Positions 55,401 through 64,000 of a stretch of DNA of 64,000 nt are shown here, piece after piece. The translations under genes were made by a program, and so were the position numbers. The stretch's first letter is position 1. The number at the start of each line of letters is the position of its first letter. Origin of the DNA: Anthostomella pinea (taxonomy: Eukaryota; Ascomycota; Sordariomycetes; Xylariales; Xylariaceae); the NCBI GenBank assembly GCA_963556695.1, contig CAUWAG010000003.1, forward strand, positions 4,092,001 through 4,156,000, written 5' to 3'. The notes under the pieces are model-generated. The model was given only the letters and a program-made list of their open reading frames with translations. It did not search any database and was not told where the DNA came from.

Positions 55401-56146
55401 TCGTCCGGTACTATCCAATGATTGGCCTTGGGTACTCGGTCCAGATCTCCCTGGATTGGAATGACTATTCGTAATGTCTCATGATCTGAGGTGCACTGAA
55501 GTGCATCATTGACTGAGGCTTCAGCCATGGGGACATCAGAGAACACCAGATCTAGTACATTTCCGTCATCATGTGTCGGGACATCTGGTTCAGAAATCAG
55601 ATCCAGTCCGTGGTCTGCCATAGTTTGTGCAAGTATAGTACCACCATGATATCCTGGATTGCTTGAGTCCCAGGATGTGTCGCCAGCATTGAAATCTCCA
55701 GCTATAACGCAGCCAAAAGGTGGAGTCCATACTTCCAGAATGTCATCCACTTCCTGTGGGTTGTCACATGGCCGGTAGACACTGGCAAATGTAATGCCTT
55801 GTACCTTGACCCAGGTGATGTCTCGTGTAGCATAGGGCCGAAGTTGATCCGCTTGAAGGTATTTTCTCACATAGATGAGAGATCTGGGCCGTGTACTGTC
55901 GCTGTCCCAGGAATCCACTGGGGAGTATATATCGTAATTGGGGTGTGTCTTTACTCCCATTCTCCTGCCTGGTGGTATGCCAACCCAGGGCTCTTGTATC
56001 AGAATGATGTCTGCTTGTTCTCCTTTATAGTCAGCCAGATTGATGGCTAACTCTGTAGGGCCTGCACTCTTTTGTCCCCCTGCTGTATTCACAGAATGGA
56101 TGACTAGATGCCCGTGTCGATGTGTTTCGTTTGATGTACCTAACAT
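52454..56146 (-). CDS. LINE ORF2: endonuclease, reverse transcriptase, RNase H
   Basis: 1230 residues. Residues ~10-230: an apurinic-type endonuclease/exonuclease/phosphatase domain (IILIQEPWVG, YRPCDNPQEVDD, AGDFNAGDTSW, SDHETLRIV). Residues ~480-770: reverse transcriptase (AYRPISLLSCLGKGLERLIAKRI, VTSDVKGAFDAAL, GLPQGSPVSPILY, catalytic FGYADDLATL near residue 666). Residues ~950-1090: RNase H (IYSDGSQLDD, AEVHGALQGL, IPGHRDIDGNEAADTLAKEG). The C-terminal cysteine motif is CSCGEKKTPQHIFFCKRL. This order is that of the Tad/I-like clade of fungal LINEs, which use target-primed reverse transcription in the nucleus. Start ATG at 56146 overlaps the ORF1 stop. Confidence 0.93.
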   Translation of the reverse strand: MLGTSNETHRHGHLVIHSVNTAGGQKSAGPTELAINLADYKGEQADIILIQEPWVGIPPGRRMGVKTHPNYDIYSPVDSWDSDSTRPRSLIYVRKYLQADQLRPYATRDITWVKVQGITFASVYRPCDNPQEVDDILEVWTPPFGCVIAGDFNAGDTSWDSSNPGYHGGTILAQTMADHGLDLISEPDVPTHDDGNVLDLVFSDVPMAEASVNDALQCTSDHETLRIVIPIQGDLDRVPKANHWIVPDDKLQELADNVQTRIHELPRLGVSPGQVDTFTQSLINMIQGCIRTVGKRPRQSRPTAWWNDDCKAAVQTYRALSKQTTSQEGRNSARREFRGVVRKARREYWQTLINSATEPKDLYRIVSWHKLSAGLRSPPIIIGDQIFESQESKANALRSATLERSTSDNDIIDPWSTQIVQPKPHIPLEYHVGLEEAEGCTLGTKSNSPGVDTLTVRILKACWPVIGEHIRALFQTCLLIGHHPKPFKVAEVVMIPKPGKKDYSNPRAYRPISLLSCLGKGLERLIAKRITWFVVKLGILAPQHFGALPKRSATDLVAALIHDIEQALDQGLVATVVTSDVKGAFDAALMGRLVVRMREQGWPGFLIRWVQSFMSERSARVRFEGTVTDIKALTCGLPQGSPVSPILYMLYTEPICARLGMKRRRFGYADDLATLCIGKNLEETAAEASENLHLLNQWGHNNAIEFDPDKTEIMHFSRKKNSDNPPVCHRTMNKTAKHSMRWLGVLLDRKLNFKDHVSHWAKKASRVANHLRGLCNTVKGLPVKSTKRAVKACVIPILTHGLEAWYPGIEKAGSLGETSACRIKGLLGTIDAVLRTAIRAILPVWKTHPGHILHFESQIPPAGVLAESIRRRHGLRLGRIDQRHPLVGRLQIQARKDPTRLQRSFQLVPDFQRPILTRPSWKKRPIRKDKDKETELFKQWLQERNVNTDLVIYSDGSQLDDQGTIRTGWGYTIRKGGTTQEVYRGRGRLLQAEVVDAEVHGALQGLAAARATGHGKQLYVCLDNTSVVDGLNGTPPETSQNIFLRFQELATAHTPGVTVKWIPGHRDIDGNEAADTLAKEGAMLETDTTNLPTISWVKRDLKRQGKKEFNQWWKDQSESRYQEVYSHAVTERDLISFKRSTLHRLLAARSGHGDFARYHERFGHTDSNDHCSCGEKKTPQHIFFCKRLGKNRLLPRHSPRAACLQYLGERSTEWAKFVEKSKFFSTICPR

Positions 56147-57717
56147 TGACTGACAACAATGGTATCGGCATCTCTGGGATGAGTTGTATCTGTTGTGTCG
56201 ATTTGCATTGTGGTGTCTTTGTTATTATTGCTAGGTGTTGACCCAGCTTGGTTTCTGCCTGCTTCGTTGAAGGCCTTGGATCTGGCTCTTTCTCCGGCTA
56301 GCCTTATTTCCTGGATTTGCTCCCATGTGTGCTTATGGATGGTACCTTTCACAACCTTGGGGCGGGCAGGGCATTTGTCGAAGTTGGCAGCATGAGGTCC
56401 TTTGCAGTTGACACACTTTGGGATTGGTTTTTCGCACTCTCCCTGGTGTACTGTGTTGGCGCAGTGTGCACATACTTGCTTTTCGCATCGGTAATTCCTA
56501 CCATGGTATCTGAAGCAGCTTGCACACTGGTGAACCTTGGGGGTGTGTTGAATATGCCTTGAGGTCATTGAGTGGGCAAAAAGCGTGAATGGTTTCCTTG
56601 CTGCACTGGGCAGAGAGATTATCCATGTAGTTTCTGGATCAGAATTAATCGTGTTCTTTGAGAGTATGCACCTCAGAGGTCTGTCGCCTGTTTGGGCTTC
56701 AACTTCATCGGCAACAACAGTGTCAGTAATATCGATTGTGAACCCTTCTGCACTGATGACCTTTCTTGGGCATCCATTGACCTTGTAATGATGCCAGACT
56801 GTGTGGGTCTCAATCTTTTGTGCCTTGAGAATGTCGGCAATTTCTTCTTGGAAAGCCAGAAGCTTAGCCTGAGTTGGCTTGTCCCTTGGGTGTAAGGTAA
56901 AACCAGAAGGACACCGTGTCACTTCTCTAAGCTCCTGAGGGTGGAGCTTAAGTCTTCTGTTCAGTGTAGACTTGATTCCATAAGGTTCTAGGTGGCTATT
57001 ATCCATGCGGACAAAGACCCGGAGATCATCCTGCTTCTTCTTCAGTTGGTTGGCAGTGATGAGGGCGCCAGGCTGTGTTTTCTTCATGGTAGTGTTGACT
57101 GTCCATGGATGCTGTCGTTGGCCAGAGGAGACAGCTTGGGCGAAGGTCATGGTGGGCTTCCCTATCCCTATCCCGCCAGGAGTGGTCTTTCTTTTGGGCA
57201 GATCTCGGGTTTCCAGCCACTCGTTCAGGCATTTGGAGAAGAAAGCGCTGAACTCCTTGGCATGAGAGTATAGTTCGGTTCCAGCTTTTTCCAGTGTCTT
57301 ATCGACTGCTGCAGCACACTCCTGAAACATTGTCATCCTGGCTTCATAGAGATGCTTGTCTTTAGCCAGTATTTTGGCTACTTGATCCTGGCACTTTGAG
57401 GAAGAGACCTTGTTCCCTGTATCGCCTCTAATGGCTTGGTCTGTAGAGATTTCGTTTGATTGAGGTACTTCCATATCAATGATGCTGCTAGTATTAATAT
57501 TTCGGGATTTTCCTTTCAGAGGGGAAACAATGGTGAAGTCAGCCTCAGAGACCTGTGACGGGCTGCTGTTGATGTCGTCGAGCAGTGCCTGGCGGAGCTT
57601 GCTTGGGGTTGCCGGGCCATATGTTCTTTTAGGGACCGGGGATTTGAGCACGCCGCCAGTAGTCGTCTTTGGGACGGCCACTGGCGTATTTGGGGGCCTA
57701 TCGTGAAGGGGTGCCAT
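56140..57717 (-). CDS. LINE ORF1: RNA-binding Gag-like protein with zinc knuckles
   Basis: 525 residues from ATG at 57717. The N-terminal ~130 residues are Pro/Ser/Thr-rich. A predicted helical region follows (CQDQVAKILAKDKHLYEARMTMFQECAAAVDKTLEKAG). A middle region (LRVFVRMDNSHLEPYGIKSTLNRRL..) may be RNA-binding. The C-terminal part carries three Cys/His knuckles (CASCFRYHGRNYRC, CAHCANTVHQGEC, CVNCKGPHAANFDKC) at about 392-450. It packages the element RNA. Ends VVSQC at TAG 56142-56140. Confidence 0.9.
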   Translation of the reverse strand: MAPLHDRPPNTPVAVPKTTTGGVLKSPVPKRTYGPATPSKLRQALLDDINSSPSQVSEADFTIVSPLKGKSRNINTSSIIDMEVPQSNEISTDQAIRGDTGNKVSSSKCQDQVAKILAKDKHLYEARMTMFQECAAAVDKTLEKAGTELYSHAKEFSAFFSKCLNEWLETRDLPKRKTTPGGIGIGKPTMTFAQAVSSGQRQHPWTVNTTMKKTQPGALITANQLKKKQDDLRVFVRMDNSHLEPYGIKSTLNRRLKLHPQELREVTRCPSGFTLHPRDKPTQAKLLAFQEEIADILKAQKIETHTVWHHYKVNGCPRKVISAEGFTIDITDTVVADEVEAQTGDRPLRCILSKNTINSDPETTWIISLPSAARKPFTLFAHSMTSRHIQHTPKVHQCASCFRYHGRNYRCEKQVCAHCANTVHQGECEKPIPKCVNCKGPHAANFDKCPARPKVVKGTIHKHTWEQIQEIRLAGERARSKAFNEAGRNQAGSTPSNNNKDTTMQIDTTDTTHPRDADTIVVSQC

Positions 57718-57876
57718 CCAGCTTGTGAGAAAAATTTTCTGCGCCTTGGCAAGGATAGTCAGGTACTGAAATAAATGCCTGTTTTAGTGCAGATATAGAG
57801 GTTGCGCCCTAACAGCGGGGCGCCAAGAAAAATAGTTGTTTTTGCTCCGAATTGCTGTTGCACTTTTAACTAATAG

Positions 57877-58764
57877 GAGAGACTGAATGGGCTAAGTCTG
57901 GTCGCTTCACGGGCATTACTGACGTCGAGCTCACCGAGGCAGGCGCCGCGCACGTGTCCTCCACAGCAGCAAGTCTTGTTGGTGCTGGCAAACTCCTCGA
58001 CCCGTCTCGCCTCTCGCATGCATTTATCAGCCCGAGGAAAAGGGCTGTGAGGACCTTTGAACTTCTGCTGCCATCTGGCCTTATGGGAGACGAGCAGGTT
58101 ACCTACACCGAGGACATAGCCGAGTGGGACTATGGTGACTATGAGGGGTACCATGCCAAACAGATCGAAGACTTGAGGAAAGAGAAGGGGCTGGACTCGC
58201 AGAGGAAGTGGATCATCTGGAGGGATGGGTGTGAGGGTGGAGAGTATGTGTTCCTTGGACTGCTCATTACTGTTGGAGTCTTTCTAACAACTCGCTTGAA
58301 GAACACCTCAGGGCGTGACCGAGCGGCTGAACAGGCTTATTTCACAAATCCATGAGATACAGAGGCCTTGTATGAATGGGGAGAAACCAGCTGATGTGCT
58401 TCTTGTATGCTCTTTCGCTCTTCCCCATTCTGCAAACCCCATTCTGTTCTTTTTCTATTCCTCCATGGATCTTTAACTTCGCCTGCAGCCGCTGAGACAT
58501 AAGAACCCCAGGTTGCACACGGCCTCATCTTGCGCTGCTTTATAAAGCGCTGGCTCAACTTATCGCTCGACTTCCCCATCGAGATGACCCTGGCCCCAGG
58601 GGCGATTGCAGTCCTAAGGTATGCGGGTCCCCATATGTCCCTAGAACGATGACAGATACCAAGCCAGCCCAAGACATTAAGCTGACTTAAACTCTGCGCC
58701 TCAAAGCTACAACCACAATGATGTCGGTACACCGGCCCTCCATGCTGGCATCGCACTACCGTAG
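57877..58764 (+). pseudogene. SHB17-type phosphoglycerate-mutase-family phosphatase lacking exon 1
   Basis: Exons 57877-58243, 58302-58404, 58512-58618 and 58707-58764 splice in frame. The peptide starts ETEWAKSGRFTGITDVELTEAG, then LSHAFISPRKRAVRTFELLL, EDIAEWDYGDYEGYHAKQI, KWIIWRDGCEGGE, VTERLNRLI, VAHGLILRCFIKRWLN, LAPGAIAVL, and ends SYNHNDVGTPALHAGIALP. This is the histidine phosphatase superfamily, closest in memory to yeast sedoheptulose-1,7-bisphosphatase Shb17. The RHG motif with the phospho-acceptor His belongs to exon 1, which should lie just upstream. Instead the LINE 5' region is there. The first exon has not been found on the other side of the LINE. The second catalytic His (VAHG) is present. 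Confidence 0.75.
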
Positions 58765-59923
58765 GAGGACTACAATTGTAGCTAGATTAAAGTGTTGTAT
58801 CGTCGTGTGACCACTAGGGTGGATTGTTTTCCGCGTCCACTGCAGCAGGCCACCACCTTCTGTGACGGCCTGTACAGACCTTCCCACATGACAAGTGGAT
58901 ACTTCCCAATAGAGGAAGGATCTGACCAGAGGATCCCCTTAAAGGGGCAACCTCCCACTGTATCTATCTCTCTCTCTCTCTTCCTTTCCTCTCTAGTCTT
59001 GATATTCTTGTTAATAGAGTAATAGCTACTTGCTGCCGGCCTTGTCCCAGCTCCTCAGTAAGCTCGCCGTGACACCTTCGGAGCTCTCACATCAACAACA
59101 GCAATAGAGCATATTTGCAACCTTCTTGAGTTCTTGCTGATAAAGCATATTTTCATTTGTGAGAGCTGTGGATACTGCAAAAAACTATCATGTGCGACTT
59201 GTGACAAGTCCGCGTAAACTTATAGGGTTGGATGATGATCTTGTACGGGTTAATGCATTGAGATAGATTAGCTTTTGTATTGATAGAGGCGCCTGTTAAT
59301 TAAACACTCCAATTTTTGACCTGGGTTGAACGATGTTCTCAGGTAGTTCAGGAGATTGATCACCTTAGGGTTGGCCAAAATGCTTAGAAAGATCACTAAG
59401 GTAGGGATTATCTATTTATATAGCTGCGAAATGTCCATTCTTATGTATTTACTCCCTTCCTCATCACCGATGAGGTTTTGATCAGTACTGCTCAATGATC
59501 ACCACCAATCACCTGTCACGTGTTTCTATATTCACGTGATCTTTTGGGCCCGTCGTCTTGGTCTTCTCCAGGTGTCCCGGGCCTAGACCCGTATTGTCAT
59601 ATCATCCATCAGGACTATGCTCCGGCCTTTTCGTACTTTGGTTTGTAACACGATGATTTCATGGCAGCATCAGTGGATAAATGGGCATCTGTTACTGATT
59701 AATTGATGGCAATTCACGGCATTCCTAGTGATAAGAAAAGGAGATAAGGGTATGGTAGAGGAAACTGCTCACCTCCTGACTGAAATGAGGCGGCTAATTC
59801 CTGTCGGCCATTGACTTGGACCTATAAACATTGCCGAGAACGATTTTTGGACGCTTGGCCTGACTTTTTATCGTACTTTCGCTACCTTTGGACGCTAAAG
59901 CTGTCCACTCTAAGGTCGAGACG
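58765..59923. other. Intergenic with a partial repeat, no gene seen
   Basis: 1.15 kb between convergent units. A 36 bp stretch at 59,371-59,406 matches 52,224-52,259 at about 30 positions. A CT run (TATCTCTCTCTCTC) lies near 58,963. No coding frame. Confidence 0.45.
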
Positions 59924-62431
59924 CTATTTCCACCTGTTGGTTGAGTTGAGGATCGATCGCGTCTCGTCGTCGCCGTTTATGATACGCGATAATGGGGGCT
60001 CCCGCAAGTCACCCTGGTATCGGTTAATAAATAGCTCTATCATGGCATGATTATTATGGATTATCGCCGCATCAAGCGGAGTATGCCCGTTAGTCGACAT
60101 GTGGTCCGGATTGGCACCACAGTCAAGCAGGATAGCCGCACAGTCCACATCGTGCATACTTGCCACCGTGTACAGCGGCGTCCGGCCCTCTGGATTGCAT
60201 ATATCGACCTCGGCGCCAAATTCCACAAGCAGCCTAATAATGCCTGCCAGGCCCCCAAAGCTGGCCGACGTGAGCGGGCTACTACGGAACAGGCCTTGCG
60301 TCATCTTCGGGTTGGGGTCCGCGCCGGCTTGGAGGATAATGCGGAGGGAATCTTCGTTGTGGCTATCGACTGCATGCAGAATAGTGGTGCGGCCTGTGAT
60401 ATCCATCACGTTCGGGTTAGAGCCGTGAGCGATTAGGATCTCCATGTCGTCCAGCTGGGCCCGTGCCGTGGCCCAGTCGAGAGCTGTGCGGCCCTGGACA
60501 TCTTTCTTATAGACGGCGCCCGGGTTTTCCCGGATCTCGTCAGCGAGTAACTTGGGGGATAGACCGAGGATGATCTCATGGATCAAGGGGAAGTTCTGTT
60601 CCTGGATCCAGTTTCTATCTTCTTCGCTATTGACAATACAGCGGAGCTCTTGCAGCTCCGCTGAACTGCACCTTTTGCGCAATGCAAAATCCCATACATG
60701 TTGATACGAACTGTACGCGGGTAATTTATTAGTAATTAGCACTGCTCAAAATCATCTTCACACTCACTTTTCATCGACCCTTCCCCCTTCATTGAGCAAA
60801 AACCGTACGGTTTCAGACTGGTGCATTCCGCCGTAAAGCGCCCACTAACAATGTTCTCAGTATTCTCATAGCAGAGCTGATAGGCCCTAGGAGAAGAGGG
60901 GGCTGGCAGAACCTACTCTTATCAAAGTAAACCCTCGAGAATGACTTACGTCTCTTAGAGACGCGAGTCCCTGTAGAAACAGGTTCTTCAGTCCATCGAT
61001 GTTTCCCTTCATCGCGAACTCAACTGACTGGGCGGTGTCTGCAACGATTGACGGCATCGCGAGCGGAGGTTGGGGTGCCAAGTGAACGAAACCGAAGTTC
61101 GCGAAGGTCGATAGCGGCGTAGCAGGAGCACACGAGTCGAAAGGTTGGAGAAGTGCAGAATCCGAGGCCGACAGTCCGAACGCCAATGTTTGCCAGTTAC
61201 CAGGAGTGTCCATGCTGTGCCTCTCCCAGGCGCCCGAAGAGGCCATGGAGGCTCTCCGCTTCCGATTTCTGCTCGTTTGTGATTGAAGCACGGACGGCGA
61301 ATGGATATTCTGATCGGACAGGGGCGCAATCGGGCTTTCATCTGAAGTAGCTCCAATTCCCCATATTGCTGACATAGAGGCCAGATTGACCTGTTCAGCA
61401 GGAGCCTGTGCCGCTGGCCTGTGGTGGATTCTTCCGAGCGCCCCACGAACTGCCATATACAACTGCGGAGGGTTGAAAAGCTCCAACATCGTGATATCTT
61501 CTAGTGATAGTTTCGAGAGCGTTGTGACAAGGCGATCTTCTATTGTCAAACATTCCTCCACTGGGCCAGAAACCCGAGTAGTAGCAAGGTTGTCCTCCGG
61601 AGTAGCTACGCTGGCGGCGATAGAGATCTCTCCGACCTTAGTACCGCCGGTGCCGCCTACGGATTGTAACAAGCCCACTGATGTTGGCGGCAGTGCTTTT
61701 TGCACTGATGAAGGTAATGACACTGCGCTTTTGTTGGTGATGTTCCCAGTGGTTGCACGACCTGGAGGCTGCTGGGAAGATGATGATGGCAGTTGTGATC
61801 CGAGCTCTGCGGCAAAGCACTGTTCAACAATGAGCCCGTATTTGTCAAAGCCATAGCCAGACGGAAGGTCCGGCTTCTGATATCTCGTGGTCTTCCAAAG
61901 CTTCCTTGCATATCTTAAATCCAAAAGCTCGATGGGATGAACTGATCCCTTCACTGCTGGCGTCCGTTTATCCCGTGTCTTTATTCTTCGATGGATCGAT
62001 TGATTTAGTATTGCCATTGCTTCGTCCCAGGCGGGAACCACGTAGGCAAGAGCACGGAGCTCGTCACAATAAGTTCTGTACTTGGAGGAAAACTCATAAT
62101 GGACGACGATATTCTCACCCCATTTGTTGCTAATGGCAAAGAGTGATGTGAAACATTTGTGAGCTTTGCTTGCCTTGACGATGTTGTCAAAACGGTGCTA
62201 ATCCTTATTACTGGTGCATCGCAACCCAGGACATTCCTGGAAAACTAGCCCGTAGCAGGCAAAGGTGCAACCAAGCGATCCATAGGTTTGCAGTAGATCA
62301 TCTCGCTTTTGCTCACACCATCGAATCTTCTCCTGAGAGTCGGTTTCGTTCAACGAGTGACGGAATTGGCGGATTTCTTGAGCGGCTGTCGGGGAAATCA
62401 AGCGGAGAGCTCCGTCAAGGTCGAAGGACAT
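59924..62431 (-). CDS. Ankyrin-repeat protein with one in-frame TAG
   Basis: Exons 60950-62431, 60768-60844 and 59924-60710; 781 codons if the TAG at 62198-62200 is counted as one residue. Residues 1-77 (MSFDLDGALRLISPTAAQEIRQFRHSLNE..) and the region after the stop (HRFDNIVKASKAHKCFTSLFAISNKWGENIVVHYEF) are in the same frame and together form the N-terminal domain common to a group of fungal ankyrin proteins. A disordered Ser/Pro region follows with an NLS (RNRKRRAS), then ankyrin repeats from about residue 480 (SVEFAMKGNIDGLKNLFLQGLASLRDV-WALYGGMHQSETVRFLLNEGG, then DVQGRTALDWATARAQLDDMEILIAHGSNP, DITGRTTILHAVDSHNEDSLRIILQAGADP, SPLTSASFGGLAGIIRLLVEFGAEV, EGRTPLYTVASMHDVDCAAILLDCGANP, NGHTPLDAAIIHNNHAMIELFI). 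Ankyrin repeats mediate protein binding; role unknown. The TAG suggests recent inactivation or readthrough. Confidence 0.75.
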
Positions 62432-63212
62432 TTTTGGAGATATAAGGCCGATCGTGGGAGATAAAATGAGGTTCCGTTATACTAGGCCAGTTGCCTGTCG
62501 GAGCAGTGTCCTAAAGTACTGAAGGATCCTTCAGTAATGTACTTGGGGATCTCTGCGCAGTGGCCTATTGAGCACGGCTCGCGCCAGGGTCCCTGGTCAA
62601 TAGTAATCGGTTTTATCGTTTGGCTCACCCCAGGGGTGCTTTTGCTTGGGAAAACGAGTTCTAGGCCGTCCATGCCCCAATTCATGCTAGTTGTGATCCA
62701 AACAATGCGTGTCTGTGTGCATTGATTCCGCTACGTGTTGGTTGGGGCCTGTAACCGTTGACAAATTCGACCCCACTTCTTGACCAACCAAATGTGAACC
62801 CTTGTTGCATGTGGTCTATGTAGCCTCATCATGTATGCTTTCTAAGTCTGACAAAACGGTGTAGTGCTAACGGCTAACTATTTAAGCTATATCAATACGT
62901 TCAGATTATAGCTATGATCAGGGGCTATGTAGATTATCGGGAAAGGCAGGTTGCCACTTGTAGCCATTTCGTTCTGGATTTAACTTGGGAGCAGTATTAT
63001 AAGATGCAAGGCGATCATAATAGTCACTGAATTTCCTACACGCTAAAGAAACAGAAACCCTGCTCGTCCTCTTCGGGTACAGAGACCAATCATCAGTCCA
63101 GACCAGTTGTCCAGACCAAAGCAGAGCACAGAACCGCACGTAAACTATAAAATATTGGCTGTCTACAGGGGCCCTCACCCTCCCGTCCTGGATCTCCCCA
63201 TTGTTCTATGAT

Positions 63213-63437
63213 ATGGCTGAATCCCATCCACCCCTTTCGGTCCAAGGCGATCTAGAGGTTGTCCAGGCGCTCCCGGTCAAAGCTCATTCTGATTGGCCGG
63301 ATCAGATCTTGTCGTCGGATGACTATCTTCCCGTGGACCGCATGAGCTACTTCAACTTTGAGTGTGCTTCCCTCGATGACGATGATTTTGGCTCCTTGAA
63401 CCAGTGGGCCGCCGACGAATCGGCCTGCGACAAATGA
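63213..63437 (+). CDS. Possible small acidic protein
   Basis: 74 residues from ATG at 63213 (MAESHPPLSVQGDLEVVQALP.. YFNFECASLDDDDFGSLNQWAADESACDK). A TATAAAATA box lies 65 bp upstream (about 63,146). Acidic, without signal peptide or membrane span. No family recognised; it may be a chance frame. Confidence 0.3.
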   Translation: MAESHPPLSVQGDLEVVQALPVKAHSDWPDQILSSDDYLPVDRMSYFNFECASLDDDDFGSLNQWAADESACDK

Positions 63438-63694
63438 GCGGTAGATCTCCCTCTGGCGTCGGGCGCTGGGACGATGTCTTCATGATCACCAATCCAGATC
63501 TTGTCCTATTTTAGACACTGCCCGGGGCATCAAGCCTCTGCATCCAGGCGATGTTCATGCATAACTATGAAGCTATCAAACAAAGCCAAACTGACTAGAG
63601 ACTCTACACCAGTACTCGTCTTCCCAAGGATCTCACTCAAATTTCAACAACTCGCTCGCTCACTCATTTGAGTCTTCATCATCTTAGTCAGACA

Positions 63695-64000
63695 AAATGG
63701 AGTACCCAGAGCGCCCGTCTCCCTCGCCCCCGCCATCTCCCATCCCAGACCGACCAGCGTCGCCCGAGCTCCCGCTCACCATGATGGCCTCGGTGGTCCT
63801 GGAGGCGCTGCCGCAAGACGCCAGCTCGGCCCTGGCCAGCGCCGGCGAGTTCGACCGCGAGAAGGTCGTCGTGCGCTTCGTCGCCGTCGAGTCGGCGCCC
63901 CAGCTCAAGGTGCAGGTGCGCAGGATCACCGCCACGCAGAAGTTTGAGGCCATCGTCGCCTACCTGCGCAAGGTGCTGCGCATCGGCCCGCCGACGGCCT
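63695..64000 (+). CDS. ATG12: ATG12 ubiquitin-like autophagy protein (5' part)
   Basis: ATG at 63695 (MEYPERPSPSPPPSPIPDRPASPE). After a proline/serine-rich disordered N-terminus and VVLEALPQDASSALAS, the ubiquitin-like fold begins: KVVVRFVAVESAPQLKVQVRRITATQKFEAIVAYLRKVLRIGPPTA. This is the typical Atg12 core (VVVRF-VG-APxL, ISATQKFExVVxYLR). Atg12 is conjugated to Atg5 by Atg7 and Atg10; the conjugate with Atg16 promotes Atg8 lipidation. The C-terminal part with the conjugating Gly lies beyond the window. Confidence 0.85.

Larger units (their letters stand above)
52259..57800 (-). mobile_element. Coding-intact Tad-type LINE (non-LTR retrotransposon)
   Basis: Minus strand element with ORF1 (57,717-56,140), ORF2 (56,146-52,454), a ~195 bp 3' UTR and a TTTG (AAAC on the sense strand) tail starting at 52,259. 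The 5' border lies somewhere between 57,720 and 57,876 and cannot be fixed. Neither ORF has a stop or frameshift. No RIP-type decay is evident, unlike the copy at 47 kb. Shorter relatives lie at 19.7, 22.9, 42.5 and 47.0 kb, so this family is the main recent invader. The right border touches a phosphatase gene lacking exon 1. Confidence 0.9.

Overview
The window is nuclear DNA of a filamentous ascomycete (Pezizomycotina, most likely Sordariomycetes). Genes carry short introns of about 45-150 bp with GTAAGT-like donors and CTAAC/CTAAT branch sites. Zn2Cys6 regulators, a 14-TM-type MFS transporter, a BIM1-like secreted copper protein and a Tad-type LINE are present, and one AT-rich island looks like the product of repeat-induced point mutation (RIP). 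All exon structures were built by hand from splice signals, frame continuity and remembered family motifs; nothing was aligned.

Layout. 0-10 kb: the end of an unrecognised nuclear-type protein gene, a GPI-type BIM1-like copper protein, a Ser/Thr kinase with a long N-terminal region, and an unrecognised conserved-looking ORF. 10-22.4 kb: an ECM4-type glutathione transferase, then a broken catabolic-looking group: a PuuE-type polysaccharide deacetylase remnant, a 2.2 kb AT-rich island, a 3'-truncated amidase, a Zn2Cys6 regulator and an MFS transporter. The island removes the 5' part of the deacetylase and the 3' end of the amidase. A small TIR element (MITE) and a 167 bp LINE insert with a perfect 13 bp target-site duplication sit in the spacers.

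22.9-41 kb: a LINE 3' copy, a Ctr copper transporter, a second Zn2Cys6 regulator, then a housekeeping block: STI1, RNA polymerase III subunit RPC34, cyclophilin (probable mitochondrial and cytosolic forms), an Ent3-like epsin and a four-TM membrane protein whose reading frame stays open for 259 more codons after a TAG.

42-58.8 kb: a transposon-dominated accessory region. The first two exons of a secreted-protein gene run into a nest made of two different Copia elements joined head to head, a solo LTR and a LINE RT fragment. Next come 510 bp of a pure 8-bp tandem repeat, an aldehyde dehydrogenase gene with one frameshift, a coding-intact LINE (both ORFs open, overlapping at the stop/start), and an SHB17-type phosphatase gene that lacks its first exon exactly beside the LINE 5' end.

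59-64 kb: an ankyrin-repeat gene with one in-frame TAG, a possible small acidic protein, and the start of ATG12.

The clearest functional pairings are the two copper genes (BIM1-like and Ctr) and the broken deacetylase/amidase/regulator/transporter group. The main story is genome decay and expansion by one LINE family, with both RIP-like and un-mutated copies present.
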